Shown here: one piece after another, positions 24,236-31,011 of the stretch
How the letters are laid out: every line of letters begins with the position of its first letter
Position numbering within the stretch: the stretch's first letter is position 1
NCBI GenBank assembly: GCA_946629475.1
Contig: CAMOXX010000005.1
Span: 1 to 31,011, forward strand
DNA: 31,011 nt
Direction of reading: 5' to 3'
Origin: an uncultured Blautia sp.
GTDB taxonomy: Bacteria > Bacillota > Clostridia > Lachnospirales > Lachnospiraceae
Notes under the pieces: generated by a model
Told to the model about the DNA's origin: nothing
Database searches by the model: none
Seen by the model: only the letters and a program-made list of their open reading frames with translations
Translations under genes and position numbers: made by a program

Positions 24236-24877
24236 ATGAGACCAGGAAAAGCAGAACGATTGGCAATTCAAAAAAAAGTGACCGGGTGCATGGCAGCGGG
24301 AGATGATATCGCTGTCGTGTTTCCGGTCGGCACGGAAGGGACACTCGAAATCCTGGAGAACTCTTACGAAACACTTCAGAAGAGACTGTCCGCAGGTTTC
24401 CTGGAGGAGACCCGCACAGCCTGCCTTGAAAGCCGCTTGGAGATACCGGGAAGCCGGTTTGGTCAAATCCTGGAAGCTGCCGGAAAGGCGGGCGTACACG
24501 CGTATCTCCCTCTTGAAATAAGCGGATTTCTCGGAGGATTGTGGATGATGGCGGAAGCCTCCGGCACAGGCCTTGAGCTTGACATGCGCCGGATTCCCGT
24601 GCTGCAGCATACGATAGAAGTCTGCGAAGTGACAGGAGAGAACCCCTATATGATACCATCCGGGGGTTCTCTTTTGCTTGCGCTGAAATCGGGAGAAGCG
24701 TTCTGCGGTGAACTTCGCCGAAGTGGAATCCCGGCTGTTTGCTGCGGCCGGGCCAATGCTTCTAACGACAGGCTTTTATTCAGTGGGGAAATAATCAGAT
24801 ATCTGGACAAGCCGCCAAAGGAGCTTCGCCCGGGTTATAATCCGGCGGGGACCGAAGCAGAACAGGAAGAAAAATGA
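24236..24877 (+). CDS. AIR synthase-related protein, C-terminal domain only
   Basis: A 213-residue protein resembling the C-terminal half of PurM/HypE-like AIR synthase-related proteins. The diagnostic part is SGFLGGLWMMAEASGTGLEL, then DMRRIPVLQHTIEVCEVTGENPYMIPSGGSLLLAL, which matches the family's GALWEVAEASGVGLE...IPI...EICE...NPY...SSG pattern. The N-terminal ATP-binding domain (about 130-150 residues) is missing: after a short start with AGDDIAVVF the protein goes straight to the linker helix region. Enzymatic activity as PurM or HypE is therefore unlikely. No good ribosome site precedes 24236; alternative in-frame starts at 24260 (TTG) or 24290 (ATG) are possible. Its stop overlaps the trmL start by 4 nt. 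It may be a decayed paralogue or a specialised single-domain form. Confidence 0.65.
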   Translation: MRPGKAERLAIQKKVTGCMAAGDDIAVVFPVGTEGTLEILENSYETLQKRLSAGFLEETRTACLESRLEIPGSRFGQILEAAGKAGVHAYLPLEISGFLGGLWMMAEASGTGLELDMRRIPVLQHTIEVCEVTGENPYMIPSGGSLLLALKSGEAFCGELRRSGIPAVCCGRANASNDRLLFSGEIIRYLDKPPKELRPGYNPAGTEAEQEEK

Positions 24878-25371
24878 AAAAAATCAATATAGTGCTTCAT
24901 GAGCCGGAGATTCCGTCCAATACCGGGAATATCGGCAGAACATGCGTTGCGTGCGGCGCGGCGCTTCATCTGATTGAACCGCTTGGATTTCATCTGAGTG
25001 AAAAGGCGATCCGGCGTGCCGGGATGGACTACTGGAAAGACCTGGAAGTCCACCGCTATCTGAATTACGAGGATTTTGTCAGGCAGAATCCTGATGCCGA
25101 AGTCTTTTACGCCACAACAAAAGCCGCAAGGGTCTATTCCGATGCGGCTTACGGCGATAACTGCTTTATCATGTTCGGCAAAGAGAGCGGGGGAATACCC
25201 GAGAGCATATTAAGAGAACATGAGGAGCGATGCGTCCGTATCCCCATGATCGGGGATACGAGATCGTTGAATCTTTCGAATTCTGTCGCAATAATACTGT
25301 ACGAAGCGCTGCGGCAGTCGGGATTTGAAGGTCTCCGGGTGCCGGACATTCCTTCATTCCTCACGGACTGA
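24874..25371 (+). CDS. trmL: tRNA (cytidine/uridine-34-2'-O)-methyltransferase
   Basis: TrmL is a SPOUT-fold methyltransferase modifying the wobble base ribose of certain leucine tRNAs. The 165 residues are normal. The motifs are INIVLHEPEIPSNTGNIGRTC at the start, LHLIEPLGF, the RRAGMDYW segment, and the knot loops FGKESGGIPESIL, VRIPMIGDTRSLNLSNSVAIILYEALRQ. The ATG overlaps the stop of the preceding gene in an ATGA arrangement, indicating translational coupling. The last 18 nt overlap the 3' end of the convergent response-regulator gene, and no terminator separates them. Confidence 0.95.
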   Translation: MKKINIVLHEPEIPSNTGNIGRTCVACGAALHLIEPLGFHLSEKAIRRAGMDYWKDLEVHRYLNYEDFVRQNPDAEVFYATTKAARVYSDAAYGDNCFIMFGKESGGIPESILREHEERCVRIPMIGDTRSLNLSNSVAIILYEALRQSGFEGLRVPDIPSFLTD

Positions 25372-26058
25372 GAATTTATACCCGATGCCCCATACGGTCG
25401 CGATCGACCAGAGCGGATGATCCTTTATTTTTTCACGCAGACGCTTAATGTGCACATCCACGGTTCTTGTGTCTCCGACATATTCATAGCCCCATATGTG
25501 ATCGAGCAGCTGTTCTCTTGTGAACACCTGGTTGGGGGAGGAAGCAAGGAAGTATAAAAGTTCCAGCTCCTTGGGCGGCATATCGATCTGACGTCCCTTG
25601 TATGTGACACTGTAATTGGAAAGATTGACCGATAGATCCCGGTAGGACACTGCTTTACAGTCGGCAGCATTCGGAGTGCCGGACTGCGGATTGTAGCGGC
25701 GCAGTACGGCCCGGATTCTTGCTACAAGCTCCTTGGAGTCAAAAGGCTTGCTGACATAATCATCGGCGCCCAGCTCAAGCCCGAGAACCTTATCAAAAGT
25801 ATCGGTTTTCGATGTAAGCATAATGATCGGAACATCTGAAATCTGACGGATATCACGGCAGATCTGGTATCCGGTAGTGCCGGGAAGCACGAGATCCAGC
25901 AGAATCAGATCCGGCTGATACTCCTGGCATGTCCTGAGTGCGATGGTCCCGTCATTCAGAATTTGAGTGTCAAAGCATTCCCGGGCAAGGTTCAGGGAGA
26001 CCAGTTCCGAAATATCAGGATCATCATCGATAATCAGTATTTTCTGTTTGGCAGTCAT
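25354..26058 (-). CDS. OmpR/PhoB-family response regulator
   Basis: A 234-residue two-component regulator. The receiver domain (about 1-120) begins KILIIDDDPDISELV with acidic pocket D11-D13, phosphoacceptor D55 in LILLDLVLPG, the switch MLTSKTD and the conserved Lys in YVSKPFD. The winged-helix DNA-binding domain (about 135-234) has the family's MPPKELELLYFLASSPNQVFTREQLLDHIWGYEYVGDTRTVDVHIKRLREKI pattern, ending VWGIGYKF. No histidine kinase gene adjoins it: downstream is convergent trmL (18-nt overlap) and upstream on the same strand is mutS2, 78 nt away. The target is unknown. An AAAGGGGC ribosome site lies before the ATG. Confidence 0.95.
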   Translation of the reverse strand: MTAKQKILIIDDDPDISELVSLNLARECFDTQILNDGTIALRTCQEYQPDLILLDLVLPGTTGYQICRDIRQISDVPIIMLTSKTDTFDKVLGLELGADDYVSKPFDSKELVARIRAVLRRYNPQSGTPNAADCKAVSYRDLSVNLSNYSVTYKGRQIDMPPKELELLYFLASSPNQVFTREQLLDHIWGYEYVGDTRTVDVHIKRLREKIKDHPLWSIATVWGIGYKFSVREE

Positions 26059-26091
26059 TCTGTGTAATGCCCCTTTCGCTTTTTATCATTT

Positions 26092-26134
26092 GTAACTGTT
26101 CAGCATTCCGAACAAATGGATTTTGAACAGTTAC
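26092..26134 (-). repeat. 43-bp mini-element of the stop-proximal repeat family
   Basis: Perfect 11-bp tips GTAACTGTTCA (26092-26102) and TGAACAGTTAC (26124-26134). Read on the minus strand the interior is AAATCCATTTGTTCGGAATGC, nearly the left part of the 6909-7073 element (CCCCATTTGTTCGGAATGC), joined directly to the right tip. It starts 2 nt after the mutS2 stop and has the same orientation relative to mutS2 as the other copies to their genes. Confidence 0.7.
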
Positions 26135-26136
26135 TG

Positions 26137-28521
26137 CTATTTAATCTCTACGATTGTCACGCCGGCATCTCCCTCTCCGAATTCCCCGAGGCGGAAGGAA
26201 GCAACATGTTTATTTTTTCTGAGATAATTGTGAACGCCCTGCCTGAGAGCGCCGGTTCCTTTTCCATGGACGACCCGCACTTTTTTGAGGTGTGCGAGCC
26301 TTGCGTCATCCAGATACTTGTCAAGCTCCGCAACCGCTTCATCGACCGTACGGCCGAGAAGGTTGATCTCCGTTGAAACGCCTGCCGACTTGGACATCCT
26401 GATTTTTCCGGAGCCGGTCTGTACCGCTGTTTTTGAGGTGATGACGGGTTCGTCGATCAGTTCCAGGTCGGAGATATGTACTTTGGACCGGATGATGCCC
26501 ATCTGAACAAACACATATCCCTTTGCATCCGGCCTGCCGCTCACTGTTCCTTTAAGATCCATGCTGGCAACCCTGACCATATCGCCGGGCTTCAGATCCT
26601 TTGCCTCCAGCTTCTTTGCAGGCTTCCTCGAGGCCGCGGCACTCGCCATTCCGTTTTCCGCCTTCGACATTCTGTCGCGGATTGCCTGGCGTTCCTTTTC
26701 CATCGCAGCGGTATCCACGTGATCCTTCTGGAATTTATTGAACAGCTTCATGGTCTTGTCCGCATATTCCTTTGTATCACGAAGAATGGCATGAGCCTGC
26801 TCGTTCGCCTCTCTCAGAATCTTTTCTTTCTGTTTTTCCGTACGCTCGCGCATTTCCGCGGCTTTCCTGCGGGCTTCCTCGAGTTCAGAGCGCAGCCGCT
26901 CCATCTCCTGACGCTCATTTTCGATGGAGATCCGGTTTTCTTCAAGGGATGTCAGGACGTCCTCGAAGGACTCATCCTGCTTGCCGATCTGCTCCCGCGC
27001 CTTTTCAATGATATGATCCGGAAGACCAAGCCGTGAAGAAATGGCAAAGGCATTGCTCTTTCCGGGCACACCGATCAGAAGACGGTAGGTGGGACGCAGT
27101 GTTTCTACATTGAACTCGCACGAAGCATTGCTTACACCCGGCGTGGACAGCGCAAATATTTTCAGTTCGCTATAGTGCGTGGTAGCCGCCGTGCGGATCT
27201 GCTGGGCATGCAGATAGGAGAGAATCGCTATCGCGAGTGCTGCTCCCTCCACAGGGTCGGTTCCGGCACCGAGCTCATCAAAAAGCACCAGGGACCGGTC
27301 ATCCGCCTTTTCCAGAAATGACACGATATTTGTCATATGCGCGGAAAATGTGCTTAGGGACTGTTCAATGCTCTGCTCGTCGCCGATATCGGCATATATT
27401 TCATCAAACACGGACAGCTCACTCTGGTCTGCTGCCGGGATGTGAAGGCCCGAAAGCCCCATCATTGTGAGAAGGCCCACAGTTTTGAGGGACACGGTTT
27501 TTCCTCCGGTATTCGGACCGGTAACGACAAGCAGGTCGAAATCATCACCCAGCCGGATATCGATCGGGACGACCTTTTTCGGGTCAATAAGCGGATGGCG
27601 GGCTTTGCGGAGCCGGATGCGTCCTTCCGTATTGAACACAGGCTCAGAGGCGTTCATATCCATGGCAAGACGTGCTCTGGCAAAAATGAAATCCAGGTCT
27701 GTCATAAGCTGGAGATCGAGAAGAATTTCCTCAATATGTTCGGAAACCTGTTCGCTCAGGACTGCCAGAACGGCCTCAATCTCTTTTTTCTCCTGAAGTT
27801 CGAGCTCGCGGATATCGTTGTTGAGCTTCACGATCGCCATCGGCTCGATAAAAAGGGTTGCGCCGGTGGAAGACTGGTCGTGAATCATTCCGGGAACCTG
27901 GTTCTTATACTCGGCTTTGATTGGAATACAGTACCTGCCGTTCCGCATGGTTACCACAGAGTCCTGGAGATAGGTACGGGCACTGCCGTTCAGAATCGTG
28001 TTCAGCTGGGAGTGGATCCTGTCGTTTGCGGTTTTAATGCCGCGCCTCACGCGGGAAAGCCCCGGGCTTGCGTCGTCACTTACCTCATCCTCCGAGAGAA
28101 TGCATCTTCGGATTTCGGAGGACACGGGAGAGAGCGGTTCCAGAGTGCTGAACATGGCTTCGAGAGAATCGGACGGAGCATTCGCTTCGGCCCTTTCCTG
28201 CCGGCCGAAGGACTTCACCCGGGACACATTTTCCAGCAGGCGGCTCAGGGTCAGCAGCTCGGGAATAGAGAGGGAGCTGCCGATTTCAAGACGTTTCATG
28301 GATCCCCGTATATCCTTTATGCCTGCAAAGGAAATGTTTCCCTTGCGGAAGAGCCTGGTCAGCGCGTCGGCAGTCTGCACCTGCATGAGACGGATTTTTT
28401 CAAGGTCCGTCATCGGAGAAAGCTCCCGGCAGAGCTTCTGCCCGGGCTCCGACGAAGCTTTGGAGACCAGGAGACTGATGATTTTATCATATTCTAATGC
28501 GGTAATTGCTTTATTGTTCAT
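26137..28521 (-). CDS. mutS2: Endonuclease MutS2
   Basis: MutS2 is a MutS paralogue without the mismatch-recognition domain. In Firmicutes it limits recombination and, in B. subtilis, also acts on collided ribosomes. The 794-residue product is full length: core and clamp helices (about 1-300), ATPase with Walker A VTGPNTGGKTVSLKT (about 330-344) and Walker B LVLFDELGAGTDP (about 405-418), then THYSELKIFAL. A long charged coiled coil (about 510-620) and a KOW-like segment precede the C-terminal Smr nuclease domain (about 715-794), which has the INLLGRTVDEA start and the HGKGTGALR catalytic motif. The start codon has GGAGAA 6 nt upstream. It is transcribed away from yhaM and followed by the response regulator, with the mini-repeat between them. 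Confidence 0.97.
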   Translation of the reverse strand: MNNKAITALEYDKIISLLVSKASSEPGQKLCRELSPMTDLEKIRLMQVQTADALTRLFRKGNISFAGIKDIRGSMKRLEIGSSLSIPELLTLSRLLENVSRVKSFGRQERAEANAPSDSLEAMFSTLEPLSPVSSEIRRCILSEDEVSDDASPGLSRVRRGIKTANDRIHSQLNTILNGSARTYLQDSVVTMRNGRYCIPIKAEYKNQVPGMIHDQSSTGATLFIEPMAIVKLNNDIRELELQEKKEIEAVLAVLSEQVSEHIEEILLDLQLMTDLDFIFARARLAMDMNASEPVFNTEGRIRLRKARHPLIDPKKVVPIDIRLGDDFDLLVVTGPNTGGKTVSLKTVGLLTMMGLSGLHIPAADQSELSVFDEIYADIGDEQSIEQSLSTFSAHMTNIVSFLEKADDRSLVLFDELGAGTDPVEGAALAIAILSYLHAQQIRTAATTHYSELKIFALSTPGVSNASCEFNVETLRPTYRLLIGVPGKSNAFAISSRLGLPDHIIEKAREQIGKQDESFEDVLTSLEENRISIENERQEMERLRSELEEARRKAAEMRERTEKQKEKILREANEQAHAILRDTKEYADKTMKLFNKFQKDHVDTAAMEKERQAIRDRMSKAENGMASAAASRKPAKKLEAKDLKPGDMVRVASMDLKGTVSGRPDAKGYVFVQMGIIRSKVHISDLELIDEPVITSKTAVQTGSGKIRMSKSAGVSTEINLLGRTVDEAVAELDKYLDDARLAHLKKVRVVHGKGTGALRQGVHNYLRKNKHVASFRLGEFGEGDAGVTIVEIK

Positions 28522-28552
28522 ATGTTCTCCAATCTGAATATCTATGGTTTCT

Positions 28553-28581
28553 ATTCTACATGATTTTCATGTAATTGAAAA
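28553..28581 (-). promoter_or_regulatory. Putative mutS2 promoter with palindrome in the spacer
   Basis: On the minus strand TTTTCA (28581-28576), 17 nt, TAGAAT (28558-28553). The spacer is almost filled by a perfect 7-bp palindrome, TACATGA-TTT-TCATGTA (28557-28573), which could be an operator. The hexamers are only moderate matches. Confidence 0.4.
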
Positions 28582-28690
28582 GAAAAAAAACCATGTTTAT
28601 TCATAAATTGTTCACAAAAAAATGATAGGATATTCATGTCATATGTATGTGTTCCGGCCTGCGGCCGGTTAGAAAGGCAGTACAGTCAGA

Positions 28691-29638
28691 ATGCGTTTTA
28701 TAAACGAACTTCACGAAGGAGACAGGATTAACGGAGTGTATCTCTGCAAGCAGAAAACCTCTGCTGTGACGAAAAATGGAAAACCGTACGAGAACATCAC
28801 TCTGCAGGATAAAACAGGGACCCTGGACGGAAAAATCTGGGATCCGAATTCCAACGGGATTGATGATTTTGATTCGATGGACTACATCCATGTCACCGGA
28901 GATATCAGCACATTTAACGGAGCGCTTCAAATCAGCATCAAGCGCGTGCGGAAGGCACAGGAGGGAGAGTATATACCGGCCGACTATGTGCCGGTCTCCA
29001 GCAACAGCACCGACGACATGTACGCAAGGCTTCTGGCTTATGTCGACAGTGTGGAGAACACATACCTGAAAACCCTGCTGAATCGCCTTTTCCGGGAGAA
29101 TGATGCGTTCAAAAAAGCCTTCTGCAGCCGCTCCGCGGCGAAATCGGTGCACCATGGCTTCATCGGAGGCCTCCTGGAGCATACCCTCAGCGTTACAAAG
29201 CTTTGCGACTATATGGCTTCGGCCTATCCGGTGCTGAAAAGGGATCTTCTGATCACCGCTGCGCTTCTGCATGATTCGGGAAAAACGAGGGAGCTCTCGG
29301 ATTTTCCCCAGAATGACTATACGGACGAGGGGCAGCTTTTGGGGCATATCGTGATCGGCGCGCAGATTATCTATGAGACGGCAGGGCAGATTCCGGATTT
29401 TCCGCCGGTTCTGAAAAATGAACTGATTCACTGCATTCTGGCACATCACGGGGAACTGGAATTCGGCTCTCCGAAAAAGCCTGCGCTGGCTGAGGCCGTT
29501 GCGCTGAATCTGGCGGATAACCTCGATGCAAAGATGGAGACAATCACCGAGATCTTCGCATCCGATAAGGGGAAGAAGGACTGGCTTGGATTTAACCGGC
29601 TGTTTGAATCAAATCTGAGACGCACGGGAGACGTTTGA
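28691..29638 (+). CDS. yhaM: 3'-5' exoribonuclease YhaM family protein
   Basis: YhaM is a 3'-5' exonuclease with an N-terminal OB fold and an HD hydrolase domain, active on RNA and, in some species, DNA. The 315 residues match the family: an OB part (about 1-95, with NITLQDKTGTLDGKIWDPN) and an HD domain (about 145-300) with SVHHGFIGGLLEHTLSV, the metal pair in ALLHDSGKTREL, GHIVIGA, LIHCILAHHGELEFGSPKKP and ADNLDAKM. All metal-ligand His/Asp motifs are present. The ATG at 28691 has GAAAGGC-type weak Shine-Dalgarno sequence. It diverges from mutS2, and rlmD begins one base after its stop. Confidence 0.94.
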   Translation: MRFINELHEGDRINGVYLCKQKTSAVTKNGKPYENITLQDKTGTLDGKIWDPNSNGIDDFDSMDYIHVTGDISTFNGALQISIKRVRKAQEGEYIPADYVPVSSNSTDDMYARLLAYVDSVENTYLKTLLNRLFRENDAFKKAFCSRSAAKSVHHGFIGGLLEHTLSVTKLCDYMASAYPVLKRDLLITAALLHDSGKTRELSDFPQNDYTDEGQLLGHIVIGAQIIYETAGQIPDFPPVLKNELIHCILAHHGELEFGSPKKPALAEAVALNLADNLDAKMETITEIFASDKGKKDWLGFNRLFESNLRRTGDV

Positions 29639-29639
29639 C

Positions 29640-31011
29640 ATGAGGGAGTATGTAAAGGGAGATATCGTTCAGCTGAAAATTGAGGATATGGGAATTCATG
29701 GTGAAGGCATCGGCAAAGCCGATGGCTTCACCGTTTTTGTTAAGGATTCCGTTATTGGCGATACAGTCACGGCAAAGATTATGAAAGCCCGGAAAAACTA
29801 TGGCTACGGGCGCCTGATGGAAGTGCTTGAGCCTTCCCCTGTCAGGACAGATCCCCGCTGCCCTGTCGCAAGGCAGTGCGGCGGCTGCCAGCTGCAGATG
29901 ATGAAATACGAAGAGCAGCTTCGCTTTAAGGCAGGAAAGGTAAAGGGCGATCTTGAGCGGATCGGCGGTTTTCACGATCTGCCGATGGAAGAAATCATTG
30001 GGATGGAGGATCCCTTCCGATACCGCAATAAAGCGCAGTTCCCGGTAGGGAAGGATAAAAATGGCCGGATAATCACCGGGTTCTATGCAGGTCATACCCA
30101 CAGCATCATCGAAAACCGCGACTGTGTGATCGGACAGGAGGTCAACAGGGATATTCTGGATATAATTACAGCGCACATGGAACGGTACCGGATTGAACCT
30201 TACGACGAAACAACAGGAAGAGGGATTGTCAGGCATATCCTGATCCGCTGTGGATATCACACCGGCGAAATCATGGTCTGCCTGATTCTGAACGGGCGAA
30301 AGATTCCCCATGAGGATGAACTGACAAATGAGCTCAAAAAAATCCCAGGCATGACCAGCATCAGCGTCAACATCAACACAAAGCGCACAAACGTCATTCT
30401 GGGAGAAGAGATCAGGACGATCTTCGGACCGCCATACATCGTTGACCGGATCGGAGATGTGAGTTATCAGATTTCTCCGCTGTCCTTCTATCAGGTGAAC
30501 CCGGTCCAGACAGAAAAGCTTTACCAAAAAGTCCTGGAATACGCGGATCTCAACGGAGATGAGGTTGTCTGGGATCTTTACTGCGGAACCGGAACGATTT
30601 CACTGTTTCTGGCCGGCAAGGCCCGCTTCGTCCGCGGAGTCGAGATTATTCCGCAGGCGATTGAGAACGCCCGGGAGAATGCGTCGATAAACCATTTTTC
30701 AAACACAGAGTTTTTTGTCGGCAGGGCGGAGGAGGTTCTTCCGGCACAGTATGAAAAAACAAAAGAACATGCCGATGTAATCGTAGTGGATCCCCCGCGG
30801 AAAGGCTGCGATGAAGTTCTCCTGCAGACCATGATCAGGATGCAGCCGGAAAAAATCGTCTACGTGAGCTGCGACAGCGCAACACTCGCGAGGGACCTGA
30901 AATACCTGTGCGAAAATGGCTACACCCTGCGGAAAGTCTGCCCTGTGGATCAGTTTTGCCAGACCGTACACGTGGAGACGTGCGTACTACTCGTTAGGGA
31001 GTCGATATCTG
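29640..31011 (+). CDS. rlmD: 23S rRNA (uracil-C5)-methyltransferase RlmD/RumA family, 3' end outside window
   Basis: An SAM-dependent methyltransferase forming 5-methyluridine in 23S rRNA (U1939 and/or U747; Gram-positive members may do both). At least 457 residues are in the window without a stop. TRAM domain (about 1-60, VKGDIVQLKIEDMGIHGEGIGK), then Fe-S cysteines in DPRCPVARQCGGCQLQ with a further one in ENRDCVIG. The SAM site WDLYCGTGTISLFLAGKA, VVDPPRKGCDE, and the catalytic VSCDSATLARDL follow. The last residues QTVHVETCVLLVRES match the normal C-terminus, so only a few codons are missing. The start is one base after the yhaM stop, implying coupling. Confidence 0.96.
   Translation, partial: MREYVKGDIVQLKIEDMGIHGEGIGKADGFTVFVKDSVIGDTVTAKIMKARKNYGYGRLMEVLEPSPVRTDPRCPVARQCGGCQLQMMKYEEQLRFKAGKVKGDLERIGGFHDLPMEEIIGMEDPFRYRNKAQFPVGKDKNGRIITGFYAGHTHSIIENRDCVIGQEVNRDILDIITAHMERYRIEPYDETTGRGIVRHILIRCGYHTGEIMVCLILNGRKIPHEDELTNELKKIPGMTSISVNINTKRTNVILGEEIRTIFGPPYIVDRIGDVSYQISPLSFYQVNPVQTEKLYQKVLEYADLNGDEVVWDLYCGTGTISLFLAGKARFVRGVEIIPQAIENARENASINHFSNTEFFVGRAEEVLPAQYEKTKEHADVIVVDPPRKGCDEVLLQTMIRMQPEKIVYVSCDSATLARDLKYLCENGYTLRKVCPVDQFCQTVHVETCVLLVRESIS

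Noticed and set aside
27442..28497. 351-codon open frame on the plus strand opposite mutS2.
   Set aside because: Shadow of mutS2; no ribosome site or domain likeness, while the mutS2 frame has all ATPase and Smr motifs.

Overview
The window looks like a chromosomal segment of a moderately GC-rich, low-G+C-lineage (Firmicutes) anaerobe, most likely class Clostridia and probably Lachnospiraceae. The evidence is PolC-type DNA polymerase III, CodY, a CIRCE-controlled groESL operon, MutS2, YhaM, the dprA-topA-codY gene order, sigma-A promoters with 17-nt spacers, and a purine pathway in which PurH is split into a PurO-type cyclohydrolase and a stand-alone AICAR transformylase. The family placement is inference from gene content, not from a database search. 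The content is mainly core housekeeping; no phage, plasmid, CRISPR or antiphage locus is visible.

Layout. 110-6902: a TelA-family protein, then ispG and polC separated by one base. 7153-8568: a PurF-like protein that keeps the PRPP site and four Fe-S type cysteines but has lost the glutaminase nucleophile. 8733-13340: comM/yifB, dprA and topA (DNA processing and topology), closed by a terminator. 13604-14386: codY with a CodY box at its own promoter. 14676-16903: CIRCE-groES-groEL, with an unusual 213-nt structured spacer between the two genes. 17077-19103: a small two-helix membrane protein and guaB. 19232-21143: IMP cyclohydrolase and AICAR transformylase. 21485-21557 (minus): tRNA-Gly(GCC). 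21654-22778: an exported 3D-domain cell-wall protein. 22868-25371: glyA, a 34-residue membrane peptide, a truncated AIR-synthase-like protein and trmL. 25354-28521 (minus): mutS2 followed by an orphan OmpR-type response regulator. 28691 to the end: yhaM and rlmD, the latter running off the window.

How the genes fit together. Four genes serve purine metabolism (purF-like, purO-type, purH transformylase, guaB), and glyA supplies one-carbon units for the formyl donor. CodY senses GTP, the product line of guaB. groESL is under HrcA/CIRCE. These links come from known family roles; no regulation beyond the cis-sites listed was tested.

The most unusual signal is non-coding. A palindromic repeat family, with a TGTTCAGC-type terminal inverted repeat and a GGAATGC-NNN-GCATTCC core, occurs in several intergenic gaps. 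Each copy starts within about 15 nt of a stop codon, and forms range from a 165-bp full element to a tandem 67-bp array and very short deletion derivatives. Two further palindromic families (GCCAAAAGTCC and GGGGACAGG) are also present. Together they suggest active, non-coding mobile or mRNA 3'-end elements, which is the best candidate here for something not well described.
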